Assembly (NCBI RefSeq): GCF_010183535.1
Contig: NC_071329.1
Coordinates: 3,286,001-3,350,000, forward strand
Reading direction: 5' to 3'
DNA length: 64,000 nt
Origin: Caenorhabditis remanei
Lineage: Eukaryota; Nematoda; Chromadorea; Rhabditida; Rhabditidae
The notes under the pieces were generated by a model. It was not told the origin of the DNA and did no database searches. It saw only the letters and a program-made list of their open reading frames with translations. This document shows positions 30,401 to 40,309 of the stretch, piece after piece. Made by a program: the position numbers and the translations under genes. The stretch's first letter is position 1; each line of letters opens with the position of its first letter.

Positions 30401-33400
30401 TCAACCCCTCGAATCTCCCGCTCGCTTCTTTTTCTTCGTATTTTTCGAATTTTTTTCCACCGATACTTCCTGTTTCTTTGGCGGCGACGACATCGCCGAA
30501 ACTTTCGAGGTATTCGTTGACTCTGCTGCCGGAGTCAATGCTGAACTCGAAACGCTGGTGGATTGTGACTTCTTTTTCTTCGTCACCGCCGCCTCCAACG
30601 ATTCCTTGAGCTTTTCGGCGGTCGGACGTTTATCCGGCGCCGCGTGGCAACACTCTTTCATAATCTCATCGATTTCAGATGGCATGTTGTCGGGTGCCGG
30701 GAGACGGTAGCCAGCTCGAGTTTTGCGCTGGAAAAGGTATTTTTTTTCTTACAACTGCGCCCCGCCGCAAACGAGAGAGAATTTCTCGCGCCGACACTGA
30801 TTTCCACAGTTTTTCACCTATTTTCGCTATGAAAAGTACCAAAAATAGGTTAAAAACTGTGAAAATCGGTCTCTGCCTCTCTCTCGCCGATACTCTCTCG
30901 TTTGCGATGGGGCGCAGTTGTAAGCCCACGTAGAGTCCAGAACACAACCTATGCAAACGCGCTCTATTGACAAACATGGTACAAAAAGTGTGTACCATGT
31001 TTGTCAATAGAGCGCGTCTGCATAGGTTGTGTCCTTGGACTCTACGCGTGGCGGCGCGCACACACTCACTTTCACCTGTCCCGCCTTCATTTCCGAATAG
31101 GGCGTCTCGTAGGGAACTTGAAAAAACTCCCAAATCATTATGCCAAACGCGAAGACGTCGGTATTGAACCGCGTCTCGCCGGTATCCCAAACCTCCGGTG
31201 CCAACCAGCGAACGTTGCACGGCTTCGTCAAGTCCATTTTGTAGACGGACTGTGCGCGGCACATACCGAAATCCGCCATTTTCACGATTCCCTTGTGAAT
31301 TAGGCAGTTACGGGCGGCGATATCTCGATGGATGCAACCTTTTTTGTGGAGATAATCCATACCGCACGCCGCCATGTACGTATAGTTGCTACGGGTGATT
31401 GTCGTGATTTTCTGGAAATTTTTTTAATTTTTTAAGCTTTTTTTGTAGAAAATAGCCAGAAAATCCACTTTTTTGTCGAAAAAGTCAACTTTTTTGTTAT
31501 TTTTCATGAAAAAAACAGGATTTCGGACTTTTTTTTTTAAGTAAAAATGTCAAATTTTGACAGTTTTCACTTTAATAGCTCCGCCCACTTTTAGATCCCG
31601 CCCATTTTCGAGACCACGCCCCTTTTAGGCTCCGCCCACTCTTTCGAACCGAAAAAACATACAATTTTCAATGGTTGCTACGGGTGACCGTCGTGATTTT
31701 CTGGAAATTTTTCTCGTTTTTATTAGCACGGCACAGTGTGAGTCTCCCGGGAAATGCTGTTTCGGGAAATTTCCCGGGAAATTTTTACCGAAAATTTCCC
31801 GGTAAAGTTCCGGGAAGCTCCCGAACTTCCCGAAAATTTCCCGGGAAAAATCCGGGATTTTTTTCGGGAAATTACTGAGAACTACTTTGGGTACCAATCT
31901 GACAACCGGGGTTCGATCCCCACTCGTGCCAAAACTTTTTTGTTTTTTGTTTTTGACTTTTTGGTAACAATCTGACAACCGGGGTTCGATCCCCACTCGT
32001 GCCAAAACTTTTTTGTTTTTTGTTTTTGACATTTTGGTACCAATCTGACAATCATGGTTCGACCCCACTGGTGTCAAAGCTGTTTTTCATTTCATTTTTG
32101 GTTTTTGGTAAAAATCTGAAGACCAAAGTTGCTTTTTCGGAGAAGGACTGTTCTGAAAATAGACACTTGTAATCTAAAAATGTTTTTTTGTTCTGAAATG
32201 GTTTCAGAATGGTACCAAAAATCAAGAAATGAAATGAAAGAAGGTTTGACACCGGAAGGGTCGAACCCTGGTGATCAGATTGTTACCAAAAAGTTAAAAA
32301 CAAAAAACAAAAAAGTTTTGCCACTAGTAGGGGTCGAACCCTGGTTGTTAGATTTGTACATAAGTGAAATTTCCCGGGAATTTCCCGGGAAGTTTACTTC
32401 CCGAAACTATAAATTTCGGGAAATTTCCCGGGAAATTTTTACCGAAAATTTCCCGGTAATTTCCCGGGAAGTAACCGGGAAATTTCCCGGGAATTTCCCG
32501 GGAAGCGATCGGGAAATTTTTACCGAAAATTTCCCGGGATTTTCCCGGGAAGCAATCGGGAAATTTTTACCGAAAATTTCCCGGAAAATTCTCGGGAAAT
32601 TTACCGGGAAACGCTTCGTACAATCGCGCTCTATCGAAACCGAAGTGAAATTGTGTGCGAAATTGAGAGACGCAGAGAAAAAGAGAGATTTTTCAATGGC
32701 ATTTCGGTGGAGCGCAGTTGTAAGAACTATGCCGAGCTAATAAAGCGTTTTTTTTTGTTGAAAAAGTCAATTTTTTGTTATTTTTCATGAAAAAAACAGG
32801 ATTTCGGACTTTCTTTTCGCAAAAATGTCAAATTTTGACAGTTTTCACTTTGATAGCTCCGCCCACGTTTAGATCCCGCCCATTTATAAGCCACGCCCAC
32901 TTCGAAACATGAAAATCGAGAGTTTTGTGATATTTGAGTTGATTTTAATCAAGGTTTCATGTCTTCGAAGCTCCGCCCATTTTCAGACCACGCCTCTTTT
33001 TAGGCTCCGCCCCCACTTTTTTCGAACATGCAATTTTCGTATATTTTGATGAAAAATTTTACGAATTTTTCTGTTTTTTCGATTTTAGAGCTAGAAATAT
33101 GAGATTTCTCAGATTTTTAGACTTTTCGGGGGTGAAAATGTCAATTTTTTATATTTTTTTTGCAAAAAAATCAATTTTTCCGTGTTTCCTCATATCTGTC
33201 CATCCCGATGTCCTCCTCCCCCCTACTCACCGGTCCCTTCTCCCTCAACCGATCCTCCACCGATCCTCCATTACAAAACTCCAAAACCAGCAAATACGGC
33301 AAATCGTCCAAAATGAAACCGTGAAATTTGACAATATTCGGATGATCGTACAACTGCATCACTCTCGCCTCCTTCATCATTTCCGCCAGTCCATCCTCGT

Positions 33401-34598
33401 CGGCGGATTCTGGATCCAACTTCTTCACCGCGATCACCTCATTCGTTCTGACGAGTCGGCCACGGTAAACTGTGCCGTACGCGCCGGCGCCGATCTGAGA
33501 AAGAGTTATCATGAGCTTGTGGGAAGACTTGGGTAATGGTCGGGTGGCGCAGCCGGTAAGAAGCTAGATTTTGGTTCGCGGCGGTGGGGGTTCGAGTCCG
33601 CTTGCCAGCTAAATGTTTTTTGTTTTTTTGTTTTGTGATATCTAAGTGAACAAGCCCGTTTTTAATCCATTTTCTCCATACTTGTCACGGGCCGGGCCGG
33701 GCCGGGCCGGGCCGGGCCCGCTAAAAAAATCTTCCGGCCCGGCCCGGCCCGGCCCGGCCCGGGCCGGCCCATCAAAATATTGAAAAAAAGGCTTGCTGCG
33801 GGCCCTGCGGGCCGGCCCGGGCCCTGAAATTTTCAGAGGGCCCGGCCCGGCCCGGCCCGGCCCGGGCCGGCCCGCGGGCCGGCCCGTGATTTGACAAGTA
33901 TGATTTTCTCGATTTTCAGTTCTAAAATTTCCCGGAAATGCGACGATTCGAAACGTTTTCCAGAGCTCCCCCACCGCGCTACCTTTATCACTCCCCTCGC
34001 TTCTTTATAAACTGTTGCCCTCGTGGCTTAGGGGTGAGCGCGTTCTCCCGTGGAATCTCACGACCCAGGTTCGATTCCTGCCCCAGGTCAAACATTTTTG
34101 CATTTTTAAAAACCGTTTTTTCTTCACTTTTAACCATTTTTAATCAATTTTCCAGCAATTCCCACTCACTTTCTTCTTAAAAATCACATCTTTATGCATC
34201 AACTGGAACTTTCCCTTCGCTATCGCCCTCTTCAACACCACCTTCTCGCCCTTTATCTCCACGGGGTCCGTTTTCAACAAATTTATCAATTTCTCAATGT
34301 TCGCCGCACTTCGTGTCGCCATTTTCGCTTGTGTTGCGCTTCTTTTGATCTCATATCGCCGGACACCTTTTTTGAGACGAACCGCCAGGAAGAATTGCTA
34401 AAAAATTTTGAAAAAAATCTAAAAAAAAGAGGCAAACGCGCTCCACCGTACTAATTTATTAATATCGATTTGTAGCTTCATTGTCACCATAAAATCACCG
34501 TCATTCACCAGCAATTGATCGGCGTCAATATTCATGAGGGCGCCGTGAAAGTACGGTAGACACGCGTCCTCTTCTGGAATCTTCTCTTTGCTGCCCAT
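30401..34598 (-). CDS. SH2-domain non-receptor tyrosine kinase, nematode Fer-like type
   Basis: Minus-strand exons, 5' to 3': 34598-34452, 34397-34170, 33494-33231, 31411-31076, 30727-30401, totalling 433 aa in frame. An SH2 domain spans about residues 14-110 (PYFHGALMNIDADQLLVNDG, then QFFLAVRLKKGVRRYEIKR). The kinase runs from about residue 120: IGAGAYG loop at 126-132, Lys149 in IAVKK, Glu167, HRDIAARN with Asp243, DFG at 260-262, APEV, and C-lobe MKECCHAAPDKRPT. HRDIAARN marks tyrosine specificity. A Lys/Ser-rich tail follows. The usual SH2 phosphotyrosine-binding Arg (FLVR) reads FMVT, so Thr39 replaces it. The intron between exons 3 and 4 holds repeats, tRNA-like fragments and a partial copy of exon 4. 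The exon 3 acceptor was chosen to give a canonical kinase start. Confidence 0.88.
30751..30921. mobile_element. Foldback MITE family A copy in the kinase gene's last intron
   Basis: ACAACTGCGCCCCGCCGCAA mirrored by TGCGATGGGGCGCAGTTGT. Confidence 0.7.
30930..31046. repeat. Near-perfect short foldback (GTAGAGTCC...GGACTCTAC)
   Basis: Arms of about 55 bases with the GCGCTCTATTGACAAACATG word on each side of a 9-base loop. It adjoins the family A MITE and lies in the kinase gene's last intron. Confidence 0.75.
31440..31640. repeat. Intronic duplicated block, copy 1
   Basis: AAAACAGGATTTCGGACTTT, AATGTCAAATTTTGACAG and TAGCTCCGCCCAC recur in the same order at 32755-33025, in the same kinase intron. 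Confidence 0.7.
31672..31726 (-). pseudogene. Partial duplicate of kinase exon 4 (acceptor and first codons)
   Basis: TTGCTACGGGTGACCGTCGT with the following TTTCTGGAAAT matches 31387-31425 (start of exon 4 plus its acceptor on the minus strand) with a few changes. The copy sits upstream of the real exon in the same intron and lacks the rest of the exon. Confidence 0.6.
31745..31880. repeat. TTTCCCGGGAAA palindrome array, left block
   Basis: Repeated CCCGGGAAATTT and ACCGAAAATTTCCCGG words, each self-complementary. The second block is at 32365-32615. Confidence 0.75.
31890..32350. repeat. Array of tRNA 3'-half-like fragments (SINE-like)
   Basis: Two direct copies near 31890-32010 carry CAACCGGGGTTCGATCCCCA, a T-arm/B-box, then TCGTGCCA and a T-rich tail. 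A third, diverged copy is near 32040-32090. Two opposite-strand copies lie near 32260-32290 and 32325-32355 (GGTCGAACCCTGG). No A-box half is present in any of them, so these are 3' fragments, not functional tRNAs. Confidence 0.6.
32365..32615. repeat. TTTCCCGGGAAA palindrome array, right block
   Basis: Same words as 31745-31880, with irregular spacing of roughly 15-40 bases. Confidence 0.75.
32755..33025. repeat. Intronic duplicated block, copy 2
   Basis: Second copy of 31440-31640, extended by extra GCTCCGCCCA words. Confidence 0.7.
33536..33611 (+). other. tRNA-like pseudogene or SINE
   Basis: An A-box-like GTGGCGCAGCCGGTAAG and a B-box GGGGTTCGAGTCC about 35 bases later, then a T6-T7 run. 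The acceptor ends do not pair well, so it is a relic, just upstream of kinase exon 3 in the minus-strand sense. Confidence 0.5.
33677..33902. mobile_element. GC-rich hAT-like MITE with perfect 8-bp TSD
   Basis: Ends CATACTTGTCACGGGCCGGG and complement, interior almost all GGGCC/GGCCC. Flanked by ATTTTCTC on both sides (33669-33676 and 33903-33910). Intron of the kinase gene. Confidence 0.88.
34017..34090 (+). other. tRNA-like pseudogene or SINE
   Basis: GTGGCTTAGGGGTGAGCGCG (A-box-like) and CAGGTTCGATTCCTG (B-box with a paired T stem), then a T run. The acceptor arm is not convincing. Kinase intron. Confidence 0.5.
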
Positions 34599-34727
34599 TG
34601 TGTGAAAAAAGGAATAAAATTTTTGTATTTAATCAGAAAATGATTACATCACGTTATTTAAAGCCGTACAAATATAATTAAATAAATACATTTTCAAACA
34701 CATTAAAACGCGCTCCATCGCACCACA

Positions 34728-37490
34728 CTAAAGGACTGCAGAAGTGAGTAGACCGCCCGTAATTGTCGAACACATCTTGGAAACCAGCACTACGATGATA
34801 TTGTCCGTCATCGAGACCGTCGGGAAGAGAACTCGTTGCACTTGGACATGGGATACCAGAAGGAAGATTTGCATTACGATTTGATAGGAGAGACGATGCG
34901 AGAGACAGAAGATGAACGAGATCACCACTGCCACGTTTCCTGAAAATTTGAAAAGTGGGCGTGGCTTAGAAGTGGGCGGAGTCAGAGAAGGGAAATTTGG
35001 GAAAGAAAATCGGTCAAAAATGACTCAAAAACGACATTTTTCAGTGAGGAATGGGACGTGGCTCGTGGCAGAGTGGGCGTGGCTTATGAATATGCGAGAC
35101 CTGAAAAGGGGCGTGGCCTAAAAGTGGGCGGAGTCAGAGAAGGGAAATTTGGGATCTTTGAGAATAACGAAAATCGGTCAAAAATTCCTCAAATACGACA
35201 TTTTTCTGTAAAAAATGGGGCGTGGCCTAAAAGTGGACGGAGCTTTCAGAAACCGAAATTTACTGCTGAAAATTAGTTCAAAAACATCGTTTTTGAACCC
35301 TAAAGTGGGCGGAGCCTAAAAGGGGCGTGGCTTTGTAGTGGGCGGAGCCAGTGAACGAAAACTTGGAAGTTCTGAAAATCGGCCGAATTCTGCTTAAAAA
35401 CGACATTTTTCTGTGAAGAAGGGGGTGTGGCCTAAAAGTGGGCGGAGCTTTCAGAAACTGAAAATAACTGTTGAAATTCGTTCAAAAACATCAATTTTGA
35501 GCCCTGAAGCGGGCGGATCCTTAAAAAGGGCGTGGTCTGAGAGTGGGAGGAGCTTCGAAGACAGGAAACCTAGAGAAATCTTATGAAAATCGATTGAAAT
35601 AAACTCAAATATGACCGATTTTCATGTCTCAAGTCTTAAAGATTAAAAATGGGCGTGGCCTATAAGTGGGCGGAGTCTTATATAAAAATTGAGCAATATC
35701 AACTAAAAACAGCTCAAAAATGCCTGAATTTCCGATAGTCATGTCGCGAAGTGGGCGTGGCTTAAAAATGGGTGGGATCTGAAAAGGGACGTGGTCTGAA
35801 TGTGGGCGGAGTCTTATAAGAATTGAGTAAAGCCAACCAAAAACAACTCGAAACTAAAGCTTTAAAATGGTCGGAGCTGAAAAAGTGGGCGTGGCCTCTC
35901 TGTTACCGTAATATCCCAACAAAGTGGATCCGATCAAATGTTTAAAATTCGTCCCATTCTTCTCATTTTTCCATAACGAATACAATAGAATTACGCAGAG
36001 ATATGAGCAGATTTCGGCGGCCGAGAGGAGGAGACAACGGTAGAACCTGCAAGAAAAATGGAAAAAATGAGATTTTTGGCAAAAAAAATTTAAATTTTTC
36101 TGAAATTTTTCGATGATTTTTCAGTACTTGTTCTAATTCTGAATCATAGTCGAAAAATTATTTGACTATTTCGCGAAAAATTCTGGTTTCTGAAAAAAAT
36201 TCAACAAAAAAAATTTACAAAAAAATCGAAAAAATTTTCGGATTTTGGTGGCCCCAAGCTCCGCCCACTTTTCCGATAGAAATGTTTATGAATATGCAAT
36301 TTTTGAGCTTGAAATCAGGGTTTTTCGTGGAAAAGTGCGAAAATTGACTCCGCCCACCACACCTAGACCACGCCCATTTTTGTAGTTAAGCCGCATGGCC
36401 CACGCACATTTTTAAACAAAAATTTTGGAAAAAATCACATATTTCTGGCAAAAAAACCTCCTAAACCCCTGTTTAAAATCAATTTATTTGTGATTTTAAG
36501 TGGAAAATGATACTTTTTTACTCAAAATCAACTAAAAATTGGTGAAAAAGTGAAAACCAACTTGACCACGCCCATTTTAGCAAGTTTGTCGCATGGTTCG
36601 TTTCTCGGCCACTTTTTTAGCGATTTCTGTCAATTTTTGAGTTGAAAACTAGATTTTTGAGATTTTTAAGCTGTTTTTTCAACGGAAAACCGGAAATTTG
36701 AATAAAAACGAGGCAGGGTTTGGTTCGTCAAAAAAAGTGATTTTTGAGTGAAAAAATCAGCTAAAAATACAATTTTTAGGTCGAAAATTTGATAAAAATA
36801 GGTTTTCCAGTCAAAAATGTGCGAGAAATGTGATTTTTGGGTAATAAATTAGCTAAAAACACAATTTTCAGTTCAGAATTGGCTGAAAATGTGATTTTCA
36901 ATCAAAAAATTGCAGAAATTAGCGTTTTAAGGTTTTTTTCGGCCAAAAACATGATTTCTGATATAAAAAACGGTGATTTCCTCGATTTTTCGATCAATTT
37001 TTGTCTAAAACCCTTACATCCACTCCTGATCGGCGACTTGTTGTGTCTCACTGCTACTCTTATCCCGAATCCACACTTCTGCCGCGTGGCTCAACCAAAA
37101 AATCACAAAAAGTCGCTCCGGCCGTTGAATTTTGACGTTTAGAAGGAGATGACGATAAGCTTGAACATATTGGAGCATCAGATCGATTACTACCAACACA
37201 ACGTCCTGCTCGATGTACTTGTCCACCACTTCCCCGCATTTTTCCTGAAAAATCTTGATTTTTTGGAGTTTTTGAGAGTTTTTAGTGGAAAAACTTGCTT
37301 TTTGAGCATTTTTTCGGCAAAAAATCGATTTTTTCACTCTAAAAACATTTAAAAACATCTAAAAACCAACACATTCTGTCAATCTGATGACTCCTTCCGA
37401 GTATTTTCTGTATATGGTCGTGGAAACTTCTTGACAGTTTACGCACGCGTATTCTTCTCTTTCTTTTGATTTATATCGACTTTTCCACAT
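34728..37490 (-). CDS. ARV1: ARV1 homologue (ER lipid/sterol homeostasis membrane protein)
   Basis: Minus-strand exons 37490-37371, 37244-37018, 36046-35907, 34939-34728 (699 nt, 232 aa). The N-terminal ARV1 homology domain has a four-Cys zinc site (C16-x2-C19 and C40-x2-C43: YACVNCQE, TECEKCGEVVDKYIEQD), then the characteristic VVLVVIDLMLQYVQAYRHLL stretch and several hydrophobic helices (AEICSYLCVILLYSLW, VAVVISFIFCLSH, MTDNIIVVLVSKMC). ARV1 proteins sit in the ER membrane and affect sterol distribution and GPI-anchor assembly. The start ATG was chosen because it follows a plausible acceptor context and matches the usual short leader before the zinc site. Introns are filled with GGGCGTGGCC/GGGCGGAGC repeats. 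Length and motifs look complete. Confidence 0.92.
34950..35905. repeat. GGGCGTGGCC / GGGCGGAGC interspersed array in ARV1 intron 3
   Basis: About a dozen units of about 90 bases alternate GTGGGCGGAG, GGGGCGTGGC and AAACGACATTTTTC words. The same words, complemented, occur in the kinase introns (GCTCCGCCCA, CCACGCCC). Confidence 0.7.
36047..37017 (-). other. ARV1 intron 2, A/T-rich
   Basis: 971 bases of A/T-rich sequence with scattered AAAATTTGGCTGAAAA-like words. No exon or element is recognised. Confidence 0.5.
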
Positions 37491-37499
37491 TCTGAAATC

Positions 37500-38660
37500 T
37501 CGAAAAAAGACGAATTTTGAAGAAATTTCGCAGAAAAATGAGCGAAAAAGACGAACAAATAAAATTTCGTGGCTCGTAAATCGACACAACAAAATCATCG
37601 CGGCCGTGGCCGAAGAAAAACTTCGGCCATATTGGAAATATGCTCTATCTGCACGTGTTAGAGAGTGGAGAGTGCAGAGAATTTTTTAAATCCACGATTT
37701 TTATAGTGAAAAATGAGATTTTCAGAGGTTTTCGAAGGTTTCAGAGCGATTTTTCTTGATTTTTTATTGAAAAGGTGCGAAAATATGATATTAAAACCAT
37801 AAAAGTCACATTTTAACAAAAATTTAAGTGTATTTCGCTCATTTTCTTAAAAAAAATTTTTTTTCTAATTTTTCTAAAACTCTTGCGACGATTTTCAGAC
37901 ATAAATTTCAAGTTTTTCAGGTTTTTAATGGTAACATAAGGATCAATTGACGGGAGTTTGCTGCCAGAAATACAATTTTATTTCTGCCAAAGTGAGTTTT
38001 ACGAGATGTTTTTCAAATTTGAAAAATTGATTTTTAAAATAGAAAACTGCTGAAAAATCGAAAAAAAAAAGTCATTTTCTAAACCAAAAATTCAGAAATT
38101 TCGGGAAAATTTCAACTAAAAACCTGAAAATTCTCCGAAAAACTTGATTTTCGTGGGAAATTTTGAATTTTTGCATTTTTCCCACGTTATTTCTCAATAG
38201 GAGCGTATTAGAATTGAAAAAAATCCGAAATGTGTTCAATATGTGGAAATTATCATTAAAAAATACCAAAAACTGGAAATTTCAGTTTGAAAATTCATTT
38301 TTGGCTATTTTTCAGTTTTTTTTTGAGTATTTTTCCCTTTAAATCGTCGATTTATCTGAAATTCCAAGTCTAAACGAAATTGTACAAAGCAGTTTATTTT
38401 TGAATTCAATTTTACGACAAAAGGGAGAATTTTGGACAAAAATTTGGACAAAAAGAAATATTTTAACTACCTAAAAAAGAAAGATCCGAAAGACATTGTT
38501 GGAACGCTTTTGTACAAAAAAATAGGACAACAAAACTACAATTTAGGGGGCAGCGGCGGAAATCAAAAAAATTCTCAGAAATTTCTAGAAAAAAACATGG
38601 AAAAAAGTTAGGAAAACATTAGAAAAACGAAGAATTGGAGGTGAAAATTCAATTTAAAAA
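37500..38660. other. Intergenic, upstream of ARV1; no gene seen
   Basis: Contains a hairpin at about 37609-37631 (GGCCGAAG...CTTCGGCC) close to the ARV1 5' end and A/T-rich sequence. Nothing coding-like is found on either strand. Confidence 0.5.
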
Positions 38661-38672
38661 AAGAAGAAATTA

Positions 38673-38962
38673 TTAAAAATGACACTGGGGGTGAGAGAAA
38701 CGGTTCATTGAAAGGGGTGGGGGAGCTGAAAGAAGTGGTTTGGCGCCGACCGAAGCCGAAACGCTCTGAAAGACTTCGTGGGCCTGATTGTCTGGGACGA
38801 CATGCGTTAGCATGTTGAGACGGAAAATGGGGGGTACCGGGGGTAACTGGTATGGAAGGGGGCGGGACAAAGAGGGACATACAAAAAAATGAGTGAGGGA
38901 GGGGGCGGAGAAAGGGGTCTGTACAACGGTCACCGGGGGGCACTCGGCAGCGACGGTGAACA
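38673..38962 (-). CDS. Possible terminal exon of an unidentified minus-strand gene
   Basis: An open frame that starts after a good acceptor (TTATTTTCAG on the minus strand) and reads VFTVAAECPPVTVVQTPFSA to a stop, Pro/Ser-rich, ending NRFSHPQCHF. A second frame is also open here, which weakens the case. It could join to the exon at 40128-40231 through a GTGAAG donor. I recognise no family. Confidence 0.3.
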
Positions 38963-38999
38963 CCTGAAAATAACAATTTTGATAGGTTTAGTGGTCGGG

Positions 39000-40030
39000 T
39001 TACTGTAGATTTGGACATCTGAATCTCTAGAAAAGGTTCTCGGGATACTGTAGTCCGATCTATCTGTAGGTTCGGACATCTGGATATCCGGATACACCAA
39101 AAGACAGATATAGATCTCTAGAACGGTTTCCGAGTTACTGTAGGTCCGGACATCCGGACACTCCAACAGTTACAGATAGACATCTCTAGAAAGGTTCTAG
39201 GGTTACTGTAGGTCCGGACATCTAGATACACCGACAACCAGATAGACATGTCTAGAAAGGTTCTCGGGATACTGTAGATCCGGACATCTAGACAACCGGC
39301 TACACCGACAGCCAGATAGGCATGTCTAGAAAGGTTCTCGGGTTACTGTAGTTCGATCTATCTGTAGGTTCGGACATCAGGATATCTGGACTTTCTACCA
39401 GACAGATATAAATCTCTAGAAAGATTCTCGGGTTACTGAAGATCCGGACATCCGGACACTCCAACAGTTACAGAGACATCTCTAGAATATCTAGAAAAAG
39501 TTCTCGGGTTACTGTAGTTCGATCTATCTGTAGGTCCGGACATCAGGATATCTGGGCACACCAACAGACAGATATAGATCTCTAGAAAAGGTTATCGGGA
39601 TACTGTAGTTCGATCTGTCTGCCCGTTTGTCCCGTGTAATGATTAAGTTACTCTAAATCTGTCTTTCTGTAAGTCCGGACATCTGGATATCCGGCTACAC
39701 CGACAACCAGATAGAAATCTCTAGAAAGGTTTTCGGGTTACTGTAGGTCCGGACATCTGGATATCCGGATACACCGAAAACCAGATAGACACCTCTAGAA
39801 AGATTCTCGGGTTACTGTAGTTCGATCTGTCTGTAGGTCAGGACATCCGGACATCCGGACACTCCAACAGTTACAGATAGACATCTCTAGAATATCTAGA
39901 AAAGGTTCTCGGGTTACTGTAGTTCTATCAGTCTGTCGGTTTGTCAGGATATCATCATTAGTCTTGCTGTAGTACTGGTTGGGTTACTGTAGGTTTGTCT
40001 GTCTGTCCCTTGGTCCGGATGTTCCCATAC
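39000..40030. repeat. Degenerate minisatellite (GGTTCTCGGGTTACTGTAG units)
   Basis: About ten units of roughly 75-115 bases share GGTTCTCGGGTTACTGTAG, GTCCGGACATCTGGATATCC and CAGATAGACATCTCTAGAA. Periods vary, with internal CCGGACAT repeats. Confidence 0.8.
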
Positions 40031-40123
40031 TCTTCATCTAACTCACCTCAAAATCGCCAAATTTGTTATTTTTGTTATTTTTTGTTTAGAATTTTTCATC
40101 GAGTAGTATATTAGCAAGAATTT

Positions 40124-40231
40124 TCACTTCCAAAAAATTGTTTTCTTCACGTCTTCCGAAAATTGTTCCACGACATCTTCTAGAAACTTCTGGTGTTCTT
40201 CTTGAATTTCTTCGGCTGTGTGGGATGACAT
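40124..40231 (-). CDS. Possible first exon or 35-aa ORF, minus strand
   Basis: The ATG at 40231 follows an acceptor-like TTTCCAG about 75 bases upstream and encodes MSSHTAEEIQEEHQKFLEDV and on to a stop at 40124, acidic and helical. Candidate donors (GTGAAG, GTGAAA) lie within or just before the stop. It may be the 5' exon of the gene ending at 38673, with the minisatellite as its intron. Low confidence. Confidence 0.3.
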   Translation of the reverse strand: MSSHTAEEIQEEHQKFLEDVVEQFSEDVKKTIFWK

Positions 40232-40309
40232 TGGAGTCCAAATTGTTCAGTGGTGTTGTCCTTAAGTGAATTACCAAGGAGACGTGGAATGGTTACATCT
40301 GGAAATAAT

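Noticed and set aside
31625..32252. Minus-strand frames over the tRNA-fragment array
   Set aside because: They consist of repeated non-coding units (GDRTPVVRLVP-type peptides from each copy).
38608..39018. 136-codon minus-strand frame overlapping the candidate terminal exon
   Set aside because: Second open frame in a Pro-rich stretch. It begins within the minisatellite and lacks a good start or acceptor.
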